In this document: in pieces, positions 37,673 through 49,516 of the stretch
Numbering within the stretch: position 1 is the stretch's first letter
Layout of the letters: every line of letters starts with the position of its first letter
Origin: Caprimulgus europaeus
Lineage: Eukaryota > Chordata > Aves > Caprimulgiformes > Caprimulgidae
Assembly (NCBI GenBank): GCA_907165065.1
Contig: OU015523.1
Span: 121,298,246-121,362,245, forward strand
Direction of reading: 5' to 3'
DNA: 64,000 nt
Notes under the pieces: generated by a model
The model's input: the letters and a program-made list of their open reading frames with translations, nothing else
Told to the model about the DNA's origin: nothing
Database searches by the model: none
Translations under genes and position numbers: made by a program

Positions 37673-40600
37673 GTATTTGCAAGATCCATTTAATTAGCCT
37701 TTGGCTTTGATTGCTGTTGTATAATTACACGGATGGAGGCAATTCAGAGTGGGACTGGCACTTAAACAGAACAGTAATGGGCACCTTAGAGATACAATAG
37801 AGGGATGCAACATAAAAATGATATGTTGCAACAACTTGTCGTTAGCTATCATATTTGTTCAATAATTGGGTGAAAAGCCATCAAATGCTTGAGACAGACA
37901 AATCTAGTTGAAAGACCAGAACATCTAATCATGTGTTCAAAATGTTCTTATTAAAGCATCGTTTCCATTTACACATCTAAACGTATAATTACTTTTACAG
38001 TGCTTTCCTCTCTGCTATGCTATGCCAAGCGATTTCAGTTGCTTACATACACAAAACAGTGGCATGTGAGAGAAAGTCACTGATTCTTGTCAGCTTTAAA
38101 AGCTTAGAAAAGCTCAGGACTTGAATTAAATTCTGCTTCAAAATCAGATATTATTTTAATGGCTCTTCCATAGCTTTTTTCTCACATTAGCCCCCAAACA
38201 TTTTTCATTTACATTTAGATTTGTGGCTCAGAAATATAGCACTTATCTTTAATCTTTTTGTGTAGGAAGTCACCTGCCACCATAAACCTTTATCTTCCCG
38301 AGTCTGTGACTGCTTCTTATTGCTAAATGATAAAGTGGACAGTTTTGTAAGTGTACAAATCAATCAGGCAGTTATAAAAATGCATCCAGAAGTCCCTGAT
38401 TTACAGAGTAAGGTTCAGCACTTTTGAAAATTATTCTCAAAACTCTATGCAGATGGCCTGAAAAATAATTATGTTTAAATTATGCTTCCACAGATACATA
38501 TATAAGGCCTCAGCACAACCTGATAGTTTAAGTCATCCATTTGATACATGTATAAGAATTACAATGACTTAAATTAATTTATGGTTGTCTTCTTGTATGC
38601 AGGATAAAGATTTATCTGAAATGGCTTTATTTTACAGACAATGCAAATAGGCTGACTTGGATTCAGACATCCAAATGGCATCTAATCTAGCAGTTCTTTT
38701 GATGCGTTAAATGTACTGGAGTGGGACATCTCTGATGTAACGTGGCTTCAGTGTCAGTAAATGTTAGAGATGAAGACAGTATCAGCTTTTATAACGATAA
38801 GGCATCTCTTGAGAAAGCTTCCTTTTGCCTTGAGAAAGCACAATTCCATGAAGCCATGGGGTATGCAAAACCCAAAGATGGTGACTACTGAAATCTCTTT
38901 AAAGCATCTCTGTAGACCTCGTATTTACTAGATCATATCTTTGCTGGATAAACAGAAATGAAAAGATTCTGATTTTGCCTCCAGCTAGATGTGTTTAATC
39001 TGTGTAAATCAGAGTGAGATTTGGCTTTTTTCTAACAGGAACCTTTTTTCCCTGGTCACATTTAAAGCAGAAAAGCCAGCCACTACTCAGTTATGTTATC
39101 ACAGTAGTGGGGAACAGTGTCAGTCCCACTAGGTAAAAACTTGAAAAAGAGTGAGGAACATGAGTTTTCTTGTGAGCTGTTTAGTATTTTTCCAAATGTG
39201 CATTTGTTTTCCATATTCATGGCATAATTTGTATTGTATTGGGGGAGGTGGGGGCTGGGGTGGGAAGTAACTCAGAAATATGCCATGTGGGAAATCTTCA
39301 GGACATTTATATAAATATATATTTAGATCCAGTAAAAAAGTTGATTTATATGATTTTGAAAATTGCTTTTACTTTTTAATTTCTCTTCTAAGAAGGACCA
39401 TCTGGTATTGATTACTTTTTATTATTTCTCAGTTCTCATAGCTTCACTGCTTAGTCCATGTTTATAATGGGTTTTCATTCCAAGGTTTCTTTGGTCTTTT
39501 CTTTTTTTCCCCCCTAGAAGTTCAGCAATGTTTATAAAACATCAGCCAACAATCTTACATGAGTTTTTCTTTTCTTCTTCTTTAGTTTATTAGCCCATAT
39601 TTTATAAGGCATGGGCAAAGCCAGCGAGAGATTAAAGGGAGGGCAACAAATTTAAGCAGTGAAAAATGAGAAGTTACTCTTTGGGTACTGAATAAGCCTA
39701 ATAACTTGTGTGACCAATGAAGCATGAAGCATATTGGGGAAGAGTGTAGAAGAGGCACTAGCCTTGCTACATGATTTATCTCCCTGGCAAAGGTTCTGCA
39801 GAAGGCTGAACTATAAATGGGGCATTTTCCAACCAAGAATTAGACCATTTGGGACATTTTCTAAACAGCAACACAGATATATGCAAAACACGTTGTTTGA
39901 GGTTTATTTTTTTTTTCTTTTTTGTAGCTATGCTAGATTTTGTCAGGTCTGCCCTCCTGCCCTGCTCTCCATCTCTGCTTCTCCCAGAGCTGAGCAGCTA
40001 AATTTGTCAAGCAGAACTCTTCTAAAATTATACCATTGTACTCCAAATCCACTAAGCAATTGATTAAGAAGAAAGCAGAAGCCCATAATCCTGTCCCAGG
40101 GCTCTTCCGTTGGTGCAGCAAGCCTAAAGAGATACAGCTAGTGAGGCTGAGATTAAAGTAGCCATTGTGTGTGACATTTTCTGAAAGGGCTCATTTCAAC
40201 ATGAAAAATGGCCTTGGGATTATGATAAATGGGGGGTTCTGACATGCACATTCCCCTCCTATAATCATCTGTGTTAGAGCTGAGATAGCAGATTGTCTGC
40301 CTCCTGTGATGGAGCCCCCTGTAAAACTCACCTTTTTTCCCAATTGACCTTCAGAGGGGATGATTAATTGCCTGGAGGTAGCCTCTTGTCAGTTAGCCTG
40401 TGATCTTTGTTCTCTATGTTCAAACCATCTGCTGAGAACGTACGAGGTTGGCTGGTCCGTTCCTTAGTCCTTCTCGTACTTATTACTGCTGAGAAAGAAC
40501 AGGGCCAGGGCTCTAAGGGTCTCATGCTAAAATTGGCACCTGAGCTCCCAGCTCACTAACAGTGAAGGAGATTTATAGACTCATCCTTTCCAGCCTCTTA

Positions 40601-41285
40601 TAATTTTCAAGGATTGTTCCAGCTATGAGCAGGGCTTTGGGAATCAAACAAAACAGAAAATACTCTCACATGCCTTGGGATAGTAATTGCTGAGCCATTC
40701 CTTGTCAGACTGAGAAGGTTTTGAGAATCCAGGGAATTATCAGAGCAGCTGTTGTGTTTCCTTTTAAGGTTTTTTTGGATCTTAAACAGGTCATTGGGAT
40801 TCTTATTAGCTTTTACAGGGGAAAAAAAAAATGAACCACAAACCTGCTGTGTGTGTGTACGATGGCCATGTTCTGCTCTTCTGTATCAGAGCCAGGAGCT
40901 GGACAGCTTTCCTCTTGCTGCTCAGCCAGACTGACACTTGTCACTGATCCCCAGGGCACTGCCACACACCGTTCCAGGAGATGGGAAGAATTTCTCGAGG
41001 CTGTCCTATATACTTTTATATATAAATAGATGATCAACTCCTCCGGTCCTTTTTTGGGAGGGCGTCTGGTGTATTTCATATTTTTTGATTGCTGGGTGAA
41101 ATTCCCCCGTGGGCAGAGGAGCTGACAGCTGCCTACAAAACACATCACTCAGGAGTCAGGCAGCAGCACATGCAGTATTTTGGTGCACATTGCTGTAGTG
41201 CACACGTAACTGAATGGTCTCCAGGCCTCTTAGGGAAGTGCCTCTTTGGGGGGGAAAAAAACCAAGAAAACCAACATTTAATAAA

Positions 41286-41896
41286 CCACAGAATCACACA
41301 CTGGTTTGGGTTGGAAGGGACCTTAAAGATCATCCAGTTCCAACCCCCCTGCCAGCAGCAGGGACACCTTCCACTAGACCAGGTTGCTCAAAGCCTCATC
41401 CAACCTGGCCGAGAACACTTCCAGGGAGGAGCAGCCACAGCTTCTCTGGCCAACCTGGGACACTGTCTCACCACCCTCACACCAAACAATTTCTTCCTCA
41501 CATCTCATCTTCATCTCCCCTCTGCCACTTTCAAGCCATCACCCCTTGTTCTGTCACTCCCTGCCCTTGGCCAAAGTCCCTCCCCAGCCTTCCTGGAGCC
41601 CCTTCTGGAAGGTCTCTAGAAGCCCCTACTGGAAGGTCTCTAGAAGGTTTCCCCGGAGCCTTCTCCTCTCCAGGCTGAACAGCCCCAACTCTCTCAGCCT
41701 GTCCTCACAGCAGAGCTGCTCCAGCCCTGGCATCATCCTCGTGGCCTCCTCTGCACTGGCTCCAGTAGCTCCATGTCCTTGTGCTGTTGGTGGCCCCTGC
41801 ACTGGAGGCAGCACTGCAGGTGGGGTCTCAGGAGAGCGGAGCAGAGGGGCAGAATCCCCTCTCTTGACCTTTTGGCCACAATTTTCTGCAGGGGAG
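41286..41896 (-). repeat. CR1 LINE, 5'-truncated copy, 0.6 kb
   Basis: The + strand begins CCACAGAATCACACACTGG, then GTTTGGGTTGGAAGGGACC, and extends through antisense ORF2 to TTTTGGCCACAATTTTCTGC. A 24-bp segment inside it is duplicated in tandem (41599-41622 and 41623-41646, one mismatch). Positions 41302-41410 are identical over 109 bp to 43544-43652 in the next intron. Confidence 0.94.
41599..41646. repeat. 24-bp tandem duplication inside CR1
   Basis: Two units, each ending CTGGAAGGTCTCTAGAAG, differ at one base (TTCTGG against TACTGG). The related copy at 10803 has one unit in the equivalent place, so the duplication seems specific to this copy or its source. Confidence 0.85.
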
Positions 41897-41906
41897 GATA
41901 TTATAT

Positions 41907-41961
41907 AATCATAGAATCATAGAATGGTTAGAGTTGGAAGAAATCTTAAAGATAATCTAGG
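41907..41961 (-). repeat. CR1 LINE 3' tail fragment
   Basis: ATAGAATCATAGAATGGTTA, then GAGTTGGAAGAAATCTTAAAG, the complement of a CR1 3' end. It starts about 10 bp after the previous CR1 stops, so one element landed beside or within the other. Confidence 0.85.
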
Positions 41962-42589
41962 AGTATTAATAGATCAAAAATAAAACCAGAAGAACACCAA
42001 TATCCAAAAAAACATGATTCTTTTTTAATCCTTACTCCAGAAAACTTCAGGATATGTTTAACGTGATATTTATGTGTCTGTGAAACCTGTATAGATTTCA
42101 GCATATTCTTCAGTTTAAGTGTGTAGTTTGCTGAACAAGTCAACTTCTGCTGAATCTTTACTTAAAATACTCTCTTAGAAAACTAGACCTCAGCTTTGAA
42201 TTCATTAGTAATAGTAATTTAGGTTATTCTAATAGAATAAATGGAGGCACAATATGCATGCAAGAGAATATTATTCTTATTCTATTCTTAATTGCTATTA
42301 GCCTGTTCTTACAAAAAAGATCATTTATTAGTGTAGGCCTGGATCAAAGAATGGACTTAATAATTAAATTTTTCTCTGTTTTTCATGTTAAGTGTTTTAG
42401 GTCTCACTGCCTTTTTGGGGCGTTGTCTTCTTGCATGAAACATCTTTTTGTGCACAACAGAGTTTTGCTTTCCCATTGGATCCTTGAGATACTATAAAAT
42501 TATGTTTGTGTATATGACAATCTGAGAGCCTTTTCCCTGAAATTCCCATTTGCTTTCCCTGTCTTCTTCTTCTTCCTTGTTCCATGTAG

Positions 42590-42790
42590 TGGACTGCATG
42601 GATCCTACCTGCTCGGGACGAGGCGTGTGCGTGCGAGGAGAATGTCACTGTTCTGTTGGCTGGGGAGGAACAAATTGTGAAACCCCAAGAGCTACTTGTC
42701 TGGACCAATGCTCTGGTCATGGGACCTTCCTCCCAGACACTGGACTCTGCAGCTGCGATCCCAACTGGACTGGCCATGATTGCTCAATCG
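42590..42790 (+). CDS. TENM2: Teneurin-2 exon: EGF-like repeats 4 and 5
   Basis: This 201-bp exon is phase 1-1 (acceptor CCATGTAG, donor CAATCG|GTAACG). It encodes [19 protein letters not shown].., [12 protein letters not shown], then [17 protein letters not shown].. ending GHDCSI plus one base. EGF4 has six cysteines. EGF5 has five: the third is replaced by Phe (codon TTC at 42727-42729), leaving the second unpaired Cys of the family used for dimer disulfides. An NWT sequon lies in EGF5. Read-through past the donor stays open for some 50 codons but loses EGF spacing. Confidence 0.96.
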
Positions 42791-43532
42791 GTAACGTCAA
42801 CGGTGACTTACTGTTGGTTTTTATTTTATTGAAACTTTGTAAAATATTCAGATTTAGATCAACAAAAAGAGGGCTGCAAATGTGTTCCTGTAAAGCACAT
42901 GTAGGGCATGACTGGAAGCAGAAATGCTGTAGCTCAACTACATAAATAATTCTGCTTCCATTGCTGAGCACAGAGTAATATAATAAATAACCCCATTAAA
43001 GCCACCAACCCTTGCTATTGTTCATTATAGTGCTATGAATATAATTGATGGTCTACATATAACTGCTTGTTCTGGTGTTAGTTCTTGATGAATCCCAGTA
43101 GCCACCAAAGGGTTTGTTTTGATTTTTAGCAGATGACTACATATTCTTTAGGTGGCTGTAAACAAGAAAGAAGAGGTGGCAATCCTTCAGGTCTCATTTC
43201 CCTTCTGAATTTAAAGGCTGTGCTTTCCTAGGCTTAGCTAAAGGAGGATGAGTGTCACATGAGGTTTGCATTAGAAGACTGTAAGTGCTGTCCTCTATCA
43301 AGTAAAAAAGATGTTAACTGAGTAGAAGTATTTAATAGTACAGGCACCTACCAAAGAAGATAGATTTTTATGGTCAGTTTTGTGTAGAGGTCTGGGACTG
43401 TGACCTTCCTCCATTCCTCAGCTGAATGGGCATCTTGCTCAAAATCTGCATCAGATGTCTGAAATGAAGGCTAAAGAAAAATTGTTCAAGAGCCTTTTCT
43501 TCCAAGTGCAGTTAGCTTTTAGATGCCACACT

Positions 43533-43846
43533 GAATCATAGAATGGTTTGGGTTGGAAGGGACCTTAAAGATCATCCAGTTCCAACCCCCCTGCCAGCAG
43601 CAGGGACACCTTCCACTAGACCAGGTTGCTCAAAGCCTCATCCAACCTGGCCTCGAACACTTCCAGGGAGAAGCAGCCACAGCCTCTCTTGGCAACCTGG
43701 GACACTGTCTCATCACCCTCACACCAAAGAATTTCTTCCTAATATCTAGTATAAACCTCCCCTCTTCCAGTTTAAAGCCATTTCCCCTTGTTCTATCACT
43801 ACCTGCCTTTGTAAAAAGTCCCTCCCCAGCTTTCTTGTGGGCTCCA
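43533..43846 (-). repeat. CR1 LINE, 5'-truncated copy
   Basis: The + strand begins AATCATAGAATGGTTTGGGT and follows the same order as the copy at 41286, with 109 bp identical and later divergence. The minus strand gives a fragment of ORF2 with [10 protein letters not shown] and LDIRKKFF. It lies about 0.75 kb after the EGF4-5 exon. Confidence 0.94.
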
Positions 43847-46326
43847 AGATGTACTGTAGAAATGCTATAGTACATTAAATAGCCAGAACCTATGGAACAT
43901 TAGTCTTTTGGCTTTTTTGCTGTATATTGTACTCATAAACAAGAGACCACAGCAATAACAGCTTCTTTACCTTACACAGCTGGGCTGGAACTAGGCCAAA
44001 AATCCAGGGCAGCTCAGTATAGGCAATGAAGTGAAATGGATTTTCAGCAAAGCGACAAAAAAAACCTATTAGGAGCATGGATAAAGTAGGAAAAAAAAAA
44101 TGTAAACAACATTTTCACAGAGGAATTACTGTCATGTGTAAAGAAAATCAGCTGAACAGCTTGCAAATATTTTAAGAGAGTAACTTCCAAGGATGGGACA
44201 AACTGAATAAACTGGTACAAGGGATATAAAAAGAAAACCTTTTTCAACAATCATCACTGAGGTTAAATGTTAGGAAGCTTGTCATAAAGTAAAATTAATT
44301 GGGCTTAAAAACAAGCAAAACAAGCGAAAGAGAAGGCCTAGTTGTCTGGGGCTAAACCTAGATTGATCAAAACTTTTGCAGATGTGTGGAGGGAAGCTAT
44401 CTAGGAGGATACATTTAGTGTTAGACTTTTTCTTTTGCCATATTAACATCTTCAATTCCATACTCTTTAAGAGTTCATTTATAAATCCACCATAAAGGGA
44501 AAGGTAGTAGTGTATTTCTAGTGATTTTTTAGCATAGTTCATAATTGAGTCATTATTCTGAGTTTATATGGAGGTTTGGGGATTGCAGGGATGGATTTGG
44601 AAAAATGTTCATTTCTACACACAATTGGAATTCACTTTCCCTTTGTTAACCTGCAGGGTCATGTACAGATGATTTATAAACTTTCCTTATACTGCTTTTA
44701 TAAATCCATCAAGTGCAAACTTTCTTTGACAGTGTAAGGTTATTTGAGACAAACTTGAGCATCATTCCAAGACCTTTTTCCTCACCGAGCTGATTGTAAC
44801 ATTCAGGTTATTGTGCCTCACAGCTAAAAATCACAGCTAAGGTGATTTGTAAACTTCCATTTCTAACCTAGACCTTTCCACTGAATTGATAACTTGATTT
44901 GAAAGATACATTTACTCACAGGATGCGTGGTACCCTTCTTGCATGATTAAAATAGAGTGAGTAGGCATGTTAGTACACATAACAACACACTGCCCAAACC
45001 AGTGGGGTGGAAGTTCTGTAGAAGAGACTGAAGGGCCCAGATTTTTACTGTCCTGTAAAAGAGGAACAAACAGAGCAGAAGAATTATTAAATGAAAGAAT
45101 TAAGTACTTGAATAAATCAACCTCAGCTCAGCAAAGCAGTTAGGACTGTGTTCAATCCCAGTGACATCTATAGGACTGTGCCTACATGGGCTAGGGCCGA
45201 GGACAGCCCCCTTAAACCATATTGAGAAGCAGACCCTGAGAACAGCATAATCATCTGGAAACACAGAATAAAGAATGAGGAGACACAGTGGGTTTTCCAG
45301 CTCTTAACACCTTGAAGTCAAGACGATTATCTGTCTGAAATGTGCTATGCTGTATTCATTCAGGAGGTACCAGTCAGTATGGAAGCAGCTAGGTAAAAGT
45401 CAGTGGATTGTCACATGCAGAAAGTAAGACTAGACTATCTTTGAGCCTTAGACTCAGTCTTTCAGCTAAGTTGGTAGATTTCACCTGCCTTTAGCAGGAA
45501 TCTTTGAGGAACACAGATTGCTGGATACACCCCTTAGTTTTTCCCAAGATAATAATATTACAGTGATTCCTGTTTCCTGCTTATCTTTTTTTCATTCTGC
45601 TTAGCCCTGCATCTTCATAGACAAGCTGTGCAACTCAATTTCTTATGAATTCTACTTGGCACTGCATTGTAGGAAGAAGTAATGTTATGGGTTGATTTTT
45701 GGTTGTTTTTTTGTTTTTTTCTTTGCTTTATGTGGGTGCCCACTGGCAGCATATCCTGAGATAGGGATGCTGACATACTACCTCAGTTTTTTTCACTCTG
45801 GAAAAATGCTTCTTAAACATGCATTAGCCTTTCATTGAAGGGATAGTTTCTTAGGATCTCCTTTCCCTCAGCATGTGCTTCTTTTTTAGTAGATTCCCAA
45901 ATATAGAAAAAAGTCTTTTAGTGGAAGTTGCAGAGATAAGCCCAGAGATAACCTGCACTGATCAGCAAATGGGGTGTTTTGATTTTTCCATGGGAGAATT
46001 AAATCCCTTTCCTTTTGCATCTTAGTACTGTTGCATAAGCAAGTACAAGAAGGTTCTTTATAACCTAGTTCAGCTGAGAAGTCCAAGGCAATGCTTGGTA
46101 CAAGAAAGATCATTAAGGAACCGCTCATCTTAACTCTTCTCCAGGATCTGCTCTCACAGATCCTCTGTATCCCAGGTTTTTGGTGTGCTATCTCCCTTTA
46201 CCTCTTAATGAGCCCTAGTAAAGGACTTCATTCTCCAAGTATGGCAACTAATGAAGCCATTATAGGGCAGCTCTCTTAACTGCTTATTGTCCAAGTATAG
46301 TGGGAAGAAGGAAATGGCCCATGCTG

Positions 46327-46940
46327 TGTGATCATTGAACTTGGCTGGCAGCCAAACAAGACACAGCCACTCACAGCCTTTCCCCCCTGCCCCTGCTCCC
46401 CCACCCAGGGAATCGGGGAGAGAATTGGAGGGGTAAAGGTCAGGGGACTTGTAGGTTGAGATAAGAACAATTTAATAATTAAAGTAAAATAAAAATAATA
46501 AGAGTAATAAGAGTAATAATGATAACAACTATATATAGATGAGTGATGCAGAGTACAATTGCTCACCACCTGCTGATAATAATCCCAGAGGAGTGAAAAG
46601 GAACCCTGAACTGAAAAACACAATCCCAGAAAGGTGAGCCTGAGCGATTCCCAAGAGAATCCTCCTCTTTCTGGTCAGCCCCAGTTAATATACTAAATAT
46701 GACATGATATGATATGGAATATCTCATTGGCACATCCAACTGTCAGTTCTGGGTTTTACTGACTACTACACTTTTCTTCTCCACTCCCGCCTTCCAGTCC
46801 TCTCTTCTTGCAAACTGCCCAAGCACAGTGTCCTCATAGTTATCAACACTGTTCTCATAACAATCCTCACTGAAACCAAAACACAGAGCTTTCCAGCTAC
46901 TAAGAAGAAAATTAACCCAATCCTAGCAAAATCCAGGACA
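46327..46940 (-). mobile_element. Solo LTR of an endogenous retrovirus
   Basis: On the minus strand this begins TGTCCTGGATTTTGCTAGG and ends AATGATCACA, giving TG..CA termini over 614 bp. Four bases GCTG flank it on both sides (46323-46326 and 46941-46944), consistent with a target-site duplication. It includes an AT-rich tract of ATTATT-type repeats. It is highly similar to the LTR at 52675-53265, which is inverted to it. No viral coding remnants are adjacent. Confidence 0.85.
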
Positions 46941-48989
46941 GCTGCAACATGAAGCAGAACTTAATATGTGATAGAGTCTCATTCTTGACCTATTTAAACT
47001 GGATCAAGTATTTTCTGGCTAATCAAGAGGCCACCAAACATGTACCATAGGACATATTTGCTGAGTGCAGTGAAATGAACAGATGAGTCAGGTTATCTGC
47101 ATTTGGGGAATGCACATTTCCCAGAGGGATCTCACTAATGCATCAGTACAATCACAGGCCCATCAAAACAGTCTTATGCTTGGATGCAAAATCATTCTTA
47201 AAGGAACTAAGTTATCTGATGTTGTCCTTCATTCTCCTCAAATTTAAATCAGTGTTTTTCACACTGTTCTCTGGTCCCTGACATCTTGATGTCCATGATA
47301 TTCACAAGAATCATCGACAAGCTGATTATACAAAACAGCAATAGAAATAATGTTCCCTGTGTAATAAGTGTACTGACTTTTTCTGGGCAGTTGATAGTGA
47401 TTGTACATTGACCTGCATACAGATAAGGATCCCTTCTCAATCACTCATTCATAATGACTCACTTTGGGCATGGTTGACATCCAGTGCAATACTTCAGACC
47501 TTTAAAAGTACACTGGAGAAGAGCAGTAACAAAAATAGTATTTTGTATATGGTGGTCCTAAATTGGCAGTGGAGATATAAAATCATGGGCTGTACATTTA
47601 ACGATAAGAGCTGGGAACTGGAAGCTGGGACTCAGTAAAGAAGTTAGAAATCACGATGCTTTTCTTCACATTTTGAAAAGGCTAAGAGAACATGCCTGGC
47701 CAGAGACTGAGGCTGAGCTTGCATGACCATATCTCATGAAATCTAGTAGTTTGGTCTTATTCATAGCTTCTTTCATCACTTCTGCTGCTAACAGTGTTTT
47801 CTAAGGATATATCATTTGACTTTATGACTGCCCTTTCCCATCTCTGCCACAGGGAGGAAATACTGCTTCCCAGTGACTTGTTGCCAAACTTTGTTACTAA
47901 GGTCTATGGTCAGAAAGATCTTTAGACATTTAGCATTTACCTTAAACAAATGCAGATCATCTAACTTTACTACAGTGTTGCAGAGAACCTCTCCTCAACT
48001 GCTAAGACATCCCACTGTCAAGAGCTGTCTATTGATAAAGCTACCTTAAGTTCCTAAATTTCTGCTGTGGCACGTACTGCAGATGTCTCCTCAGTCTGAG
48101 AAAGTGTTGGATGTGCTCTCTCACTTTTTGGGAGAGTATTCCAACTTCAAGGTCAATGCAGATGCTGCAAGCAGCCATCTCTAAGAAAAAGAATGAACTG
48201 ACTGGGCTGATCCAAAGGGATGACAAAGTTGAGGACTGGAGTTTAATGCCCTGAACTTTAATGTCAGCTAGGCATCATTCTAAAGCACAGAGTGCCTGTT
48301 GTTTGGGACATGAACGCAATTTCAGACCATCCATCTCCTCTGCATTTCTGACACTGCAGCACTCACCCTGGCCACACTTACTCCGACTAAAAATATTATA
48401 AATGTCTCTAGTGGGCAGAAAAAATATATAGTTTTGGATCCATGCCTAGTTCCATGCCATCCCTTCCTGCTTTTGGGCTTTCCATGACATTACCAATTTA
48501 GTGGGATAGTTGTCCTAGAGAAGAGAAACCTCTGCAGAGGGCTGTTCAGATTTTAGTTAAGTGGAAGTTATTGAAAGAAAGCTTAATTGATTCTTCATCA
48601 ATTCAGCTGCCTTCTTATATGGGTGCTTCATGTTACATGTGAGCAGTCTGGGTTTCAGCTTTTGAGAAATTCTCAGTTCTGCCAAATAACTGCAGAAGAC
48701 TCAGCAGGTATCATGATCTCAGGATGTCCCTCAGGAGAGAGACAATTACAGAACTGTGGTATTTACTATAAAAAATAGGAAACTCCCTCTTAGCCTGTGT
48801 GATTTGTTAAAAACAGCTCAGGAGGGGCTTCAAACTGCCAGGTAGCGATCATGATATCTGCAGATAAGCCTAGATAAACCCAGCCTCCAAGCACAGTGGG
48901 GAAATAGTGTGGGTATCCATAGGGCTGGCAGAAGGGCAGGTATTTACCCACCAGTTGTAAAACAATCCTCCATGGCTTTACTGCATTTC

Positions 48990-49516
48990 ACAGAATCCCA
49001 GAATTGCCTCAGTTGGAAAAGACCTTTAAAATCAGCAAGTCCAGTCATTAACCTCACACTGACAAGTCCCTGACTAACCCATGTCCCTCAGCACTGTGTC
49101 TACACGACTCTTCAATCCCTCCAGGGATGGGGACTCCACCACTGCCCTGGGCAACCCCTTCCAGTGCCTCAGAACCCTTCCAGCAAAGAAATTCTTCCTC
49201 ACATCCAATCTCAACTGCCCTGGGCACAACTGGAGGCCATTTCCTCTTGTCCTGTCCCTTGGTCCTTGGTTGAACAGATCCACCCCCGTCTCTCTCCACC
49301 CTCCTTTCGGGGAGTTGGACAGATCCACAACGTCTCCCCTCAGCCTCCTTTTCTCCAGGCTCAACACCCCCAGTTCCCTCAGCCGGGAACTCAGCACACT
49401 TGTGCTCCAGACCCTTCCCCAGCTCCATTGCCCTCCTCTGGACACGCTCCAGCACCTCCATGTCCTTCTTGGAGTGAGGGGCCCAGAACTGAACACAGTA
49501 CACGAGGTGCAAAGAG
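48990..49516 (-). repeat. CR1 LINE, 5'-truncated copy
   Basis: The + strand begins CACAGAATCCCAGAATTGCC. The minus strand reads ORF2 end motifs ([50 protein letters not shown]). The long overlapping open frames here (161 and 201 codons on the minus strand, 147 and 118 on the plus) are CR1 and its antisense, not separate genes. Confidence 0.94.

Larger units (their letters stand above)
37673..42589 (+). other. TENM2: TENM2 intron, 4.9 kb
   Basis: Phase 1 intron between EGF2-3 and EGF4-5. Unique sequence occupies most of it; 40140-40450 is repeat-free and has the look of a conserved element (inference). Near its 3' end lie two antisense CR1 pieces placed end to end (41286-41896 and 41907-41961). 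The acceptor is TTCCTTGTTCCATGTAG, preceded by a TCTTCTTCTTC pyrimidine run. Confidence 0.85.

Noticed and set aside
42397..42777. 126-codon minus-strand frame across the EGF4-5 exon
   Set aside because: Antisense shadow of a clear coding exon with correct splice sites on the + strand.
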